Shown one piece after another: positions 53,761-62,075 of a stretch of 64,000 bases of DNA (within the stretch, counting starts at the first letter, position 1; each line of letters begins with the position of its first letter). A program made the translations under genes and the position numbers. The DNA lies in the NCBI GenBank assembly GCA_964410485.1, contig CAYPHJ010000006.1, positions 15,292 to 79,291 of the forward strand. Reading direction: 5' to 3'. A model generated the notes under the pieces. The model was not told the DNA's origin. It saw only the letters and a program-made list of their open reading frames with translations, and made no database searches. The DNA comes from CAYPHJ01 sp964410485 (lineage in GTDB: Bacteria; Desulfobacterota; Binatia; UBA9968).

Positions 53761-55167
53761 ATGAAGGCGCAAACGATCATTACTGGTCTTTTTCTAGCGG
53801 TTCTTGGAACCGCCGGCTGTGTTTCCGGTATTTTTCATTCCGTCGAAACTCAACCCACCATTCAACAAAAATGGTTGGACGTGCCCGATCCTGGCGAGGC
53901 TTCTGCATCCATAGATGCCCCTATCCTAACACCGGTGCCCTTCTCACTTGTCGAACGACCCGAGGAAAACAAAGAGCAGCCCGCGCGTTCTCGTTCCCTC
54001 GATCACAACGAAACCGTCACGGAAAAAGAGGAAAACAAGGCAGTAGAAGACCGGCTGACCCATGACAGGGGCTCAAGCAAAGTGAGAGAGGCATTGGCGG
54101 GCGCAGCGCAAGACGCTGCCCTACCTCAAGCTGATGAGGGATTATCAGACCTGGTCGACAAGGATATCGACAAGGCGGTCGAACAACCGTTGCCACACCG
54201 GCGCTTACAGTTTTCAAAGGCGGTCGTTGAGCACCCAAAGGTTCGTCATTACATTCGGCAGTTTTCCATCAATCAAAAGGATTATTTTGCCAGGACCCTG
54301 GCTCGTTCAGGTCGCTATTTGCCGATGATTGCCGCCGTGTTGCGTGAAGAGGGGCTTCCTGAAGAACTGGCGTATCTCGCGCTGGTGGAAAGCAATTTTG
54401 TTCCCCAGGCGGCTTCCGCCGCAGGCGCGGTCGGCCTGTGGCAATTTATTCCAGCCACCGGGCGGCGTTACGGTCTTAGAATCGATTCGTGGGTTGATGA
54501 GCGCCGCGATCCGGCAAAAGCCACTCGCGCCGCCGCGGCGTATCTCAAGAATCTCCACGATTATTTTGGCCGCTGGTTTTTGGCGACTGCAGCTTACAAT
54601 GCCGGTGAGGGAACCATCGATCGAGCCATCCGACGATCCGGAGCTACGGATTTCTGGACTTTAAAAACCAAGGCCAAATTGAGCGAAGAAACGCGAAACT
54701 TTGTTCCCAAATTTGTTGCTGCAGCCCTGATCGGAAGCGACCCGAAAAAATACGGGTTTAATGATCTATCCTACGAATCCCCGCTGGAGTACGACGAGGT
54801 GGAAGTGGCCGGCGACCTGTCTCTGGCCGGCCTGGCCGCGATCGCTGGGACCGACTTCAAAACGATGCGTATGCTGAATTTGGAATTGCTGCGTAGCCGA
54901 ACACCGCCCGGAAAGAACAAGTTCCGCCTGAAGATACCCGCGGGACATGCGATGAGCTTTATGCTGGCCTATGAAAAAAGAATGCGACAACCTCCGGCCG
55001 TCGTCGTGCATGAGGTTAAAAAAGGTGACACGCTCATTGCCATCGCTCGTCGCTACGGTCAAGGAGTGCGCTCGTTAATGGAGTTCAACGGCCTGACGAG
55101 TCATCGCCTGCGAATCGGTCAAAAACTGCAGATCCTTGTCGACGAATTACGCGGCTGGATGAGATAA
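53761..55167 (+). CDS. Membrane-bound lytic transglycosylase, MltD-like, with LysM
   Basis: 468 aa. Lipoprotein signal (FLAVLGTAGC, lipid Cys about residue 20), a low-complexity charged linker (residues 35-150), then a SLT domain (about 175-310) with catalytic Glu in AYLALVESNFVPQA and the SLT hallmarks GLWQFIPATGRRYGL and LATAAYNAGEGTIDRAI. A C-terminal LysM domain (about 420-462; HEVKKGDTLIAIARRYGQ) binds peptidoglycan. It cleaves glycan strands with 1,6-anhydro formation. In the 53545-53760 gap I saw no other gene. Confidence 0.93.
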   Translation: MKAQTIITGLFLAVLGTAGCVSGIFHSVETQPTIQQKWLDVPDPGEASASIDAPILTPVPFSLVERPEENKEQPARSRSLDHNETVTEKEENKAVEDRLTHDRGSSKVREALAGAAQDAALPQADEGLSDLVDKDIDKAVEQPLPHRRLQFSKAVVEHPKVRHYIRQFSINQKDYFARTLARSGRYLPMIAAVLREEGLPEELAYLALVESNFVPQAASAAGAVGLWQFIPATGRRYGLRIDSWVDERRDPAKATRAAAAYLKNLHDYFGRWFLATAAYNAGEGTIDRAIRRSGATDFWTLKTKAKLSEETRNFVPKFVAAALIGSDPKKYGFNDLSYESPLEYDEVEVAGDLSLAGLAAIAGTDFKTMRMLNLELLRSRTPPGKNKFRLKIPAGHAMSFMLAYEKRMRQPPAVVVHEVKKGDTLIAIARRYGQGVRSLMEFNGLTSHRLRIGQKLQILVDELRGWMR

Positions 55168-55255
55168 GCGCGTGGAGAACCGGGCTTCAGGCTCCTAGTC
55201 CGGATTATTCACGCCTCGAGGGAAAAACGCGGCGCACTTGAGTCATGCAAGGGCC

Positions 55256-55318
55256 AATTCAGATTACACATTTCAGATCTCAGACGCCCTTTTGAAATCT
55301 GAAATCTGCAATTCGAGA
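55256..55318. repeat. TTTCAGATCT-word inverted repeat
   Basis: ATTTCAGATCTCAGACG and CTTTTGAAATCTGAAATCTG face each other near the convergent end of the MltD and gltA genes; it may serve as transcript end. Confidence 0.55.
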
Positions 55319-55343
55319 TTCCTCGCGTAGCAAGGACCGTGCG

Positions 55344-56630
55344 CTACTTCCGTTGATCCATCGGCACGTAATCGCGCGGTGCCGGACCGAGATAGATTTG
55401 TTTGGGGCGCGCGAGCTTCTGATCGGCGTCGTTCAACATTTCTTCCCATTGCGCGATCCACCCCGAAGTCCTGGGAATCGCGAACAGCACCGGAAACATA
55501 TCCATAGGCAAACCCATAGACTGATAAATGAGCCCCGAATAGAAATCGACGTTCGGATAGAGCTTGCGTTTGATAAAGTAATCATCCTGTAGTGCGATCC
55601 GCTCGAGTTCCAGGGCTATGTCCAACAATGGGTTGCGTCCTTTGACATCGAATACCTGGTCGGCGACCTCTTTGATGATCTTGGCCCGCGGGTCGTAGTT
55701 CTTATAGACTCGATGGCCAAACCCCATGAGTCTACCCTCGCCGCCTTTCACCTTCTTGATAAATTCAGGAACCCTGTTCTTTGAACCGATCGACATGAGC
55801 ATTCTGAGGACCGCTTCATTTGCCCCGCCGTGGAGTGGGCCATAGAGAGCGGCGGCGGCCGCGGCGACCGAGGAGTAGGGATCCGACTGCGCGCTGCCCA
55901 CTCCGCGCATCGCGTTGGTGCTACAATTTTGTTCGTGGTCCGCGTGCAGGATGAACAGGACGTCCAATGCGCGCTCCAGCACCTTGTTCGGCTGGTATTT
56001 GAGCTCTGTCATTTTGAAGAGCATGTTAAGAAAGTTTCCCGTGTAGCTGAGATCATTATCGGGATACGAATACGGCAGTCCCAAGCTGTGGCGATACGCG
56101 AACGCCGCCAGCGTGGGCATCTTGCTGATCAGTCGATAGGTCTGTTCCCTCCTTGACTGCGCATCGAAAATCTTTTTCGCGTCCGGATAAAACGTCGAAA
56201 GCGCCCCTACGGTGCTGACCAATATACCCATCGGATGCGCGTCGTGATGAAAGCTGTCGATCAACTTTTTAATATTTTCATGGATGATGGAGTGAAAGGT
56301 AATATTATGAGTCCAGTCGGCCAATTGAGATTTTGTCGGTAGCTCGCCATGCAGAATGAGATAAGCGGTTTCCAGATACGTACTTTTCTCCGCGATCTGC
56401 TCGATCGGATAGCCACGGTAACGCAGAATGCCTTTCTCACCGTCGATGAACGTGATTCTACTTTGGCATGAGGCAGTGTTCATGAATCCCGGATCGTAAC
56501 TCACCAGGCCTTCATCACTATTAACCTTGATCTGGAACAGATCCGCTGCTCGAATGGCTCCGTCACGAATGGAAACCTCGTACTTTTTTCCCGTCCGGTT
56601 ATCAACGATTGTGAGTGTATCTGAAGCCAT
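55344..56630 (-). CDS. gltA: Citrate synthase
   Basis: 428 aa from ATG 56630, with GGTGGAG upstream; type II Gram-negative-like citrate synthase condensing oxaloacetate and acetyl-CoA. The N-terminal beta-rich part (VDNRTGKKYEVSI), catalytic His regions LHADHEQNCSTNAMRGVGS and LMGFGHRVYKNYDPRA, and the Asp region near PNVDFYSGLIYQSMGLP are intact. It is a central TCA enzyme. Promoter candidate at 56663-56691. Confidence 0.96.
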   Translation of the reverse strand: MASDTLTIVDNRTGKKYEVSIRDGAIRAADLFQIKVNSDEGLVSYDPGFMNTASCQSRITFIDGEKGILRYRGYPIEQIAEKSTYLETAYLILHGELPTKSQLADWTHNITFHSIIHENIKKLIDSFHHDAHPMGILVSTVGALSTFYPDAKKIFDAQSRREQTYRLISKMPTLAAFAYRHSLGLPYSYPDNDLSYTGNFLNMLFKMTELKYQPNKVLERALDVLFILHADHEQNCSTNAMRGVGSAQSDPYSSVAAAAAALYGPLHGGANEAVLRMLMSIGSKNRVPEFIKKVKGGEGRLMGFGHRVYKNYDPRAKIIKEVADQVFDVKGRNPLLDIALELERIALQDDYFIKRKLYPNVDFYSGLIYQSMGLPMDMFPVLFAIPRTSGWIAQWEEMLNDADQKLARPKQIYLGPAPRDYVPMDQRK

Positions 56631-56662
56631 TGCTCCACCTTTCACGCTCTATGGTTGCGTCT

Positions 56663-56691
56663 TTTTTAGACTATCCGCTACGATGGGTCAA
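56663..56691 (-). promoter_or_regulatory. Promoter candidate of gltA
   Basis: TTGACC (56691-56686), 17 bases, TAAAAA (56668-56663), about 32 bases before the gltA start. Same -10 as the rpsO promoter candidate. Confidence 0.6.
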
Positions 56692-56742
56692 CCGGCGCGG
56701 AGGCTGGTGAGGAACCGTTCATTTAACAGCTTTGGCGCCTGC

Positions 56743-57201
56743 TCACCCCAAGGCGGGCGAAAGCTCCCATAGCTTGCGCCAAGCGTTGCCGTCACGAGAA
56801 AAACACACCATCATCGCGGGCGTGAAATCGACAGTCCTTTGCTCGGGATCCCCATAGGTGAGCAAACCGGCGAGACGATTCATGTGTGGCAGGTGGCCGA
56901 CTAAAACGGTAGACGCCTGAGACTCGTCCATCTCGGCTTTGGTTATCCAAGGATCGTCCTCGGGCAGCAGTCCCGCCATCGTTTCCACCCGCCCAAGTGG
57001 CGCAACCAGGCCGGCCAGGATTTCTGCCGTCTGTTTTGCCCGCAAAATACCGGAATGGTAGATGATTGCCGGCTGCACCTCGCGCTCGGCAGCCATGCGC
57101 GCAAGCCGCTCGACCGCCTGTTGACCACGAGGACTCAGAGGCCTGCGCGGATCCTGACCCTCGGAGAGCGCCTCGCCATGTCTCACAAGATAGAAGTCCA
57201 T
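56743..57201 (-). CDS. sixA: Phosphohistidine phosphatase, SixA-like
   Basis: 152 aa of the histidine phosphatase superfamily. The catalytic LVRHGEAL (RHG, about residues 5-8) and the second His in LVGHLPHMNRLAGLL are present. The compact size fits SixA, which removes phosphate from phospho-His of signalling or PTS proteins. Probable extended -10 promoter at 57267-57275. Confidence 0.88.
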   Translation of the reverse strand: MDFYLVRHGEALSEGQDPRRPLSPRGQQAVERLARMAAEREVQPAIIYHSGILRAKQTAEILAGLVAPLGRVETMAGLLPEDDPWITKAEMDESQASTVLVGHLPHMNRLAGLLTYGDPEQRTVDFTPAMMVCFSRDGNAWRKLWELSPALG

Positions 57202-57266
57202 CCGTGGAAATCCTTTCCGTTATCGGGGCATGTTGCCCTTCACATGAGTAATAGCAGTCAGCGAAG

Positions 57267-57275
57267 ATTATAACA
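57267..57275 (-). promoter_or_regulatory. Extended -10 of sixA
   Basis: TGTTATAAT on the minus strand, with a perfect TATAAT and TGT upstream. No good -35. It is 66 bases before the sixA start. Confidence 0.5.
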
Positions 57276-57364
57276 GACATTGCGCGTGCCGTCCCGGGGT
57301 GTTCGCGCGCCTTGAATCACACTCTTGCATTTAGGTACACGGGGTTCTGTGATACCGTTGATCC

Positions 57365-58816
57365 ATGTCGCGCTACGACATACTCGTCATCGGTTCGGGC
57401 CCCGCTGGGCAAAAGGCCGCCATTCAAGCGGCCAAGATTGGCAAAAAGGTCGGCATCATCGAGCGCACGGAAGTAGTTGGGGGAATCTGTATCAACACAG
57501 GAACCATTCCGAGCAAATCACTTAGAGAAGCCGTATTGTATTTGTCAGGTCTACGGCAACGACACCTTTACGGATCAAATTTTCGCGTCAAAGCAGATGT
57601 CACCCTCGAGGATCTCTCGTTTCGTTGTGATTACATCATAAAGGCCGAGCGCGAGGTTATCCAAAACCAACTCATCCGCAACCAGGTAGATTTCATCAGA
57701 GGCACCGCATCATTCACCGATCGGCACCGCGTTTGGGTGCAACATGGCACAGGTGGCAGCGAATACGTGGCGGACTTCATCATCATTGCCGTCGGCACCG
57801 AACCGTCCCGACCGCCGGACGTCCTGTTCGACGGCGAAACGGTCATCGACAGCGATGGCCTTTTGTCCTTGAGACAGTTGCCAAAGTCGCTCACGATCGT
57901 TGGCGGCGGAGTGATCGGCTGCGAGTATGCGTGCATCTTGGCCACTCTGGGAATCTCAGTCGTGCTGGTGGAACGTCGCGCGCGGCTTCTTGAATTCGTC
58001 GATACGGAAATTGTTGAAGCGCTGCAGTACCACATGCGCGACATCGGTGTGACGTTTCGTTTTAACGAGGAGGTTGTCGGAATCACGAAATCGGCCGGCG
58101 GCGGCGTCACCATTCGTCTCAAAAGCGGCAAACGAATCACAGCCGACCTGCTTCTTTATTCCGTTGGGCGAATCGGCGCGACCCAATCGCTCGGGTTACC
58201 CGCCATTGGGATTCAGCCGGACGCGCGTGGGCGAATCACGGTCAATGAGAGCTTTCAAACAGCAGTGCCGCACATCTATGCGGTCGGAGACGTGATCGGA
58301 TTTCCCGCGCTCGCTTCCACCTCGATGCAGCAAGGCCGGCAGGCCGCATGCCATGCCTTCGGACTCCGCTGTGACACGGCTGCCCACCTTTTACCTTATG
58401 GGATCTATACCATTCCGGAAATCTCGATGGTGGGCCGCACCGAGGAAGAACTGACCCTGGCCGGCATACCCTATGAGGCCGGCATCGCCCGTTATCGTGA
58501 AATTGCCCGCGGCCAGCTCATCGGCGATACGGTCGGAATGCTCAAGCTGCTCTTTCACACCGAGACAAGGCAGCTTCTCGGCGTGCACGCAATCGGCGAA
58601 GGGGCCACTGAGTTGATTCACATCGGCCAAGCGGTTCTGGCTTTCAACGGCAAGCTCGATTATTTTGTCGAGACGGTTTTTAATTACCCGACGTTGGCCG
58701 AGTGCTACAAAGTCGCGGCCTTGCACGCGCTCAACCGCTTGCCGCTGAGGACTGTGCCGCAAAACATCACGACAGGCCATCCCGATACCCCGGTTGGCAA
58801 GCTCTCAAGCCGCTAG
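57365..58816 (+). CDS. sthA: Soluble pyridine nucleotide transhydrogenase-like flavoprotein
   Basis: 483-aa flavin disulfide reductase family protein. FAD motif LVIGSGPAGQKAAIQAAKIG, second dinucleotide motif VVGGGVIGCEYACILATLG and C-terminal dimerisation domain are intact. Only Cys42 of the redox pair is present (GGICINTGTIPSKSLREAV; the second Cys is Thr47), and the TIPSKSLREAV form is the hallmark of SthA rather than dihydrolipoamide dehydrogenase. It would interconvert NADPH and NADH. ATG 57365 is the conserved start; a Shine-Dalgarno is lacking. Confidence 0.88.
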   Translation: MSRYDILVIGSGPAGQKAAIQAAKIGKKVGIIERTEVVGGICINTGTIPSKSLREAVLYLSGLRQRHLYGSNFRVKADVTLEDLSFRCDYIIKAEREVIQNQLIRNQVDFIRGTASFTDRHRVWVQHGTGGSEYVADFIIIAVGTEPSRPPDVLFDGETVIDSDGLLSLRQLPKSLTIVGGGVIGCEYACILATLGISVVLVERRARLLEFVDTEIVEALQYHMRDIGVTFRFNEEVVGITKSAGGGVTIRLKSGKRITADLLLYSVGRIGATQSLGLPAIGIQPDARGRITVNESFQTAVPHIYAVGDVIGFPALASTSMQQGRQAACHAFGLRCDTAAHLLPYGIYTIPEISMVGRTEEELTLAGIPYEAGIARYREIARGQLIGDTVGMLKLLFHTETRQLLGVHAIGEGATELIHIGQAVLAFNGKLDYFVETVFNYPTLAECYKVAALHALNRLPLRTVPQNITTGHPDTPVGKLSSR

Positions 58817-58839
58817 CGCGCGCTCCGAACTACTTTCTC

Positions 58840-59235
58840 CTACATGTGCGTAACACGATCCGGCCGGATCTTGTACATAACGCGCACCTCTCCGGGTTGA
58901 CGAAACGGGTACTTGTCTTTCCCGAGGTATTTTTTGGCGAGGGTATCGATGTGCGCATCCGCGCCTCTTTCGCTGATCTCCACCACTTCGCCCTGCACGG
59001 CCAGATGCCGGTAAGGGTTATCCGGATCAATAATGGACAGCGCGACTTTCTTGTTACGACGCATGTTCTTGTCTTTCACGCGGCCCTTCGCACTGTTGAT
59101 CCGGATATTCGATCCCTCCAAATCACACCAGACTGGCGTCACCTGAGGACGCCCATCGGGCATCAATGTCGCGAGATTCGCAAAGGCTTTTTTCTCAAAT
59201 AGATCCTTGAACTGCTCAGGGATTATAGCCGCCAT
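58840..59235 (-). CDS. PPOX-class flavin/F420-binding split-barrel protein
   Basis: 131 aa. Pyridoxamine-phosphate-oxidase-like split barrel: FANLATLMPDGRPQVTPVWC, then RVKDKNMRRNKKVALSIID and HLAVQGEVVEIS. The subgroup contains F420- and FMN-dependent reductases of unknown substrate. It is not PdxH, which is longer. The end overlaps no neighbour and it is convergent with sthA. Confidence 0.85.
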   Translation of the reverse strand: MAAIIPEQFKDLFEKKAFANLATLMPDGRPQVTPVWCDLEGSNIRINSAKGRVKDKNMRRNKKVALSIIDPDNPYRHLAVQGEVVEISERGADAHIDTLAKKYLGKDKYPFRQPGEVRVMYKIRPDRVTHM

Positions 59236-59266
59236 GACAACCCTCCTATAGTAGACCGCTCTCTGC

Positions 59267-59914
59267 CTAACAAAAGTAGCGCGACAGCTGTCGGAGATCG
59301 TCGACGAGAAAATCTGGTTTCGCCGCGATAAGCTCCTCGGCGCTTCCTAACCCGTAGGTCACGCCACAGGTCAGGACCCCGGCACGTCTGCCGGCCTCTA
59401 TGTCGATATCTCCGTCACCGACCATCAGCGCATTGGCAGCACGAATCCGAAATCGCTCCAGAGCATGGTTCAGCAGCGCCGGGTGCGGTTTTTTCTCCGA
59501 AACGCTGTCACCGCCGAGGATCACATCGAACTCTTTGTCGATACCCAACCCGCGCAGTACCTCCACCGCAAGCCGGTGAATCTTATTGCTCACCACCACC
59601 CTTCGTTTATTCTGAAAATACTCCAAAACGGCGTGAACATTCGGATACAAAACTGTCTTGTCGAGCAAATGATTCTCATAGTACACGAGAAAAACTCGCA
59701 TGATTTCTTGAAAATGCTCCGGGTCTTCTTCCGGCAGCGCATGCTTGAGGAGGTAGTGAACGCCGCGGCCGACATGTGCCGTAACGAGGCTTTTTGGAAG
59801 CGGGCTCAGACTGAAGTACGCGCGCGTGTGATTGACAGCGTCTGTCAGATCTTGCCCGGTATTCGCTAACGTGCCGTCCAGATCAAACATCACGAGCTCA
59901 ATAGCCTTCTTCAT
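59267..59914 (-). CDS. gph: Phosphoglycolate phosphatase-like HAD hydrolase
   Basis: 215 aa. Motif I VMFDLDGTLANTGQD (nucleophile Asp about residue 10), motif II VVVSNK, motif III Lys in SEKKPHP, motif IV VGDGDIDIEAGRRAG. Subfamily IA with a helical cap, the length typical of Gph/PhnX-like enzymes. It dephosphorylates 2-phosphoglycolate or a related small phosphate ester. Useful as an intact reference for the degenerate HAD protein at 62653-63423. Confidence 0.88.
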   Translation of the reverse strand: MKKAIELVMFDLDGTLANTGQDLTDAVNHTRAYFSLSPLPKSLVTAHVGRGVHYLLKHALPEEDPEHFQEIMRVFLVYYENHLLDKTVLYPNVHAVLEYFQNKRRVVVSNKIHRLAVEVLRGLGIDKEFDVILGGDSVSEKKPHPALLNHALERFRIRAANALMVGDGDIDIEAGRRAGVLTCGVTYGLGSAEELIAAKPDFLVDDLRQLSRYFC

Positions 59915-59998
59915 CAGCCTACCACCTTGGACAGTAAATTAAACGGCAATCCAGTGCATATCGGTTATGTTGAGACGTCTGGGCTGACCTTCACAGCC

Positions 59999-60160
59999 GT
60001 TCAATTCGTTCAATGGACTGTTGGACGCCCCGGGTCATCGAGGTAAGAGAAGCGGAGCATTCGTTCGTTCGATATTTCCGTAGTTCAGTCAGATCGCAGA
60101 ATGAACTCGGTCGACTTGAACCCGTTGGAACGACTGGAACATTTTGAACCGCTTGAACAA
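59999..60160. repeat. GTTCAA/GTTGGAACG-word repeat region between gph and grdA
   Basis: Repeated words GTTCAATTCGTTCAATGGAC and GTTGGAACGACTGGAACA with partial inverted symmetry fill the gap between the grdA stop and gph; no other gene was seen. Confidence 0.45.
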
Positions 60161-60162
60161 GG

Positions 60163-60618
60163 CTAGAGCTTTCTCCGATACGCTTGTAGGACTTGCGACA
60201 TTGGTCCCACATCGATGACCAATCGCGGCAGTTCCAGTTTTTTTTCGCGCAGTTTTTCAGGGATAGCCGACAGCACTTCCTGTTCGAGCACGTGAAAAAC
60301 GGGTATTTGAAGAGACACTCCCGCCAGAGGTCCCGCGTAGGTGGGATCTCCTTGAGTCACGGTTTCCGCAAAAACCTCCACACCCTGGGCATCCCCGTTG
60401 CCAAGCACGACCGCAAGATTTTCCGGACCATACTGATCCGCCAGGCGCTTGATAAGACCTTGGTTCTCAAAGTTCATTGCGCCTGCGGCGGTTCAGACGA
60501 AGCATTCGGTTGCTTGAAAGACCACCTCAAAACCGGCGCCTTCGAGACATTCCGCAATCAGCGGTCCTGGAACACCATCGCGCTCTCCGATGGCAATCAT
60601 CTTTCTCCCTTGGAACAT
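60163..60618 (-). CDS. grdA: Glycine reductase complex protein A, selenocysteine-containing (TGA at 60495-60493)
   Basis: 151 aa with Sec42 encoded by an in-frame TGA. I read it from ATG 60618 (AGGGGGG ribosome-binding region 5-6 bases upstream): the N-terminus MFQGRKMIAIGERDGVPGPL matches GrdA, then ATECFVUTAAGAMNFENQG is the GrdA Cys-x-x-Sec redox site (Cys39, Sec42), and TVTQGDPTYAGPLAGVSLQI is the conserved C-terminal half. Without recoding, only the part after the TGA (from Met48) would be called. GrdA accepts the carboxymethyl group from protein B as a selenoether and hands an acetyl group to protein C. Its stop lies at 60163. It is 11 bases downstream of grdC. Confidence 0.92.
60438..60491 (-). 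promoter_or_regulatory. Candidate SECIS hairpin of grdA
   Basis: Starting one base after the TGA: CCGCC (60491-60487) pairs with GGCGG (60442-60438); AGGCG (60484-60480) pairs with CGCCT (60447-60443); CTT-T-GA (60472-60467, with a bulged T) pairs with TCAAG (60452-60448). The apical loop CCAAGGTC contains the GGTC that also marks the E. coli fdhF SECIS loop. It lies within the coding frame, as in bacterial SECIS elements. The structure was found by eye. Confidence 0.6.
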
Positions 60619-60629
60619 CGCCGCCCCCC

Positions 60630-62045
60630 TTAATCTCGCGTCAGCAAGAACGAACACCCGTCGGATAATTGCGTCATGCGACCGAGAAACAAGCTTCCTT
60701 TCGAGATAAACATGGCGTTTTTGATCGCGCCGCTTTCGAGCGCGCGCAACGCATGTCCGACGTAGGCAACCGCCGATGGAATATGCCCCTGCGTCGGAGC
60801 GTAACCGATCATGCCGCGGGCACGGACAAACTCAGCCATGGCCGCTTTGTCGAGCTGGCCGCGAAGAACAGCCAAGGCCGCCAGAGTCATATAATTCGCG
60901 CGCGGCACGTCGCCGCTACCGGAGGGAATGGTAATCTCCGGATTGTGCAACTCGACGGCATAACGATCCACATCGATGAGCCTCATGCCGAGCTTCGCCA
61001 GCGGTCTTTCCACCAGACATTCTGCCATCGCTTGAGGCGATGAACCAGCGCGCACGGGATGAAACGCCACCGAATCCAAGTTCAAATGCACTTCCGAGTC
61101 CTTTACCCTGTGCAATATTAGCGCGCAACTTCCTAGCACATCCTCCAATACCGGCATGCCATTTTTCAGATGCGAATCGAACTTCATGCCGAGCTTGGCC
61201 AGAGACCCCCCCGCCACAACAGCGACGTTATGACAAAGGCCTGAACGGATCAGGCTAGCGCCATGAATGATCGCGTACAGCGGCCCGGCGCAAAACGCCT
61301 TCACATCACACCCGGAAGCGTTTTCGCAACCGACCTCTTCCGCGATTGCTTTGGCCAGGTTGCCGCCCCCTCGATTGTAGCGATCGCCGACGGCTTCTTC
61401 TGAGCAACTGATCACGAAATCAATCTCATTCGCATCAACACGAAGGGCTGCGAGAAGCGACCGCAGCGAGTGCGCGGCGGTGACTTTCGCCGAGAGATTC
61501 TCAAGCAAGACCGCGGCAGTGAGGCTTTCATCGTCTGGGTGACCCGGTTCAACAACACCAACGATCGTTTCGCCTTGAAATAACGGCAGCCCACCGCCGG
61601 CAATCAGCGCTCTTAGCTCCGCCCCGGGCCGCAGCCGCGCTTGCCGGCTTGAACGCCGTGAGGCGTTCTCGTTGAACCATTGCTCGTCGAACACCACCAG
61701 GTTGAACTTGTCCGCCGCCGCAAGCAGCGCATAGAAGTGCTTTTGTTCAAGGATGTCGCCGAAGCTCCCCTTGGCTGAGGCTCCCGCGACAACGTTCTTG
61801 CACCATGGGGCTGGACAATCGCGCAGTTCCTCTGGCGTAAGATTGCCGGTAAACACCTGATGCGGGGCATAAGAAACAGCAGAGGAGAAAAATCTCAGGT
61901 GTTTCCCTAACTCCTCTCCCAGCCCCGGTCTGGCGCGAAGCTCGCGCGCCGGTTTCGAGCCATAGCGAACGAGATCAGGGACATGTGCCAGGGAATAAAA
62001 AACACCCTGCACGCCAATGCGATCGGGTCTGGAAGATCTCATCAT
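60630..62045 (-). CDS. grdC: Glycine reductase complex protein C, beta subunit-like
   Basis: 471 aa. Thiolase-fold (FabH-like) protein; GSLAKLGMKFDSHLKNGMPV is the GrdC hallmark and CDVKAFCAGPLYAII (Cys252 in the FabH-like CAG position) is the likely acyl-accepting Cys. In the known complex GrdC takes acetyl from GrdA and, with GrdD, releases acetyl phosphate. GrdD (PlsX-like) is not in the window. Two ATG codons in tandem (62045, 62042); weak Shine-Dalgarno. It is 30 bases downstream of the macro-domain gene. Confidence 0.87.
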   Translation of the reverse strand: MMRSSRPDRIGVQGVFYSLAHVPDLVRYGSKPARELRARPGLGEELGKHLRFFSSAVSYAPHQVFTGNLTPEELRDCPAPWCKNVVAGASAKGSFGDILEQKHFYALLAAADKFNLVVFDEQWFNENASRRSSRQARLRPGAELRALIAGGGLPLFQGETIVGVVEPGHPDDESLTAAVLLENLSAKVTAAHSLRSLLAALRVDANEIDFVISCSEEAVGDRYNRGGGNLAKAIAEEVGCENASGCDVKAFCAGPLYAIIHGASLIRSGLCHNVAVVAGGSLAKLGMKFDSHLKNGMPVLEDVLGSCALILHRVKDSEVHLNLDSVAFHPVRAGSSPQAMAECLVERPLAKLGMRLIDVDRYAVELHNPEITIPSGSGDVPRANYMTLAALAVLRGQLDKAAMAEFVRARGMIGYAPTQGHIPSAVAYVGHALRALESGAIKNAMFISKGSLFLGRMTQLSDGCSFLLTRD

Positions 62046-62075
62046 AAGATCCGGCCCGCCTGGCCGTTGCTCGAT

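Noticed and set aside
57365..58816. Dihydrolipoamide dehydrogenase
   Set aside because: The second Cys of the redox pair is replaced by Thr, and the TIPSKSLREAV form fits SthA.
60163..60477. A separate 104-aa gene starting at ATG 60477
   Set aside because: It is only the part of grdA after the selenocysteine TGA; the upstream frame matches GrdA and has a ribosome-binding site.
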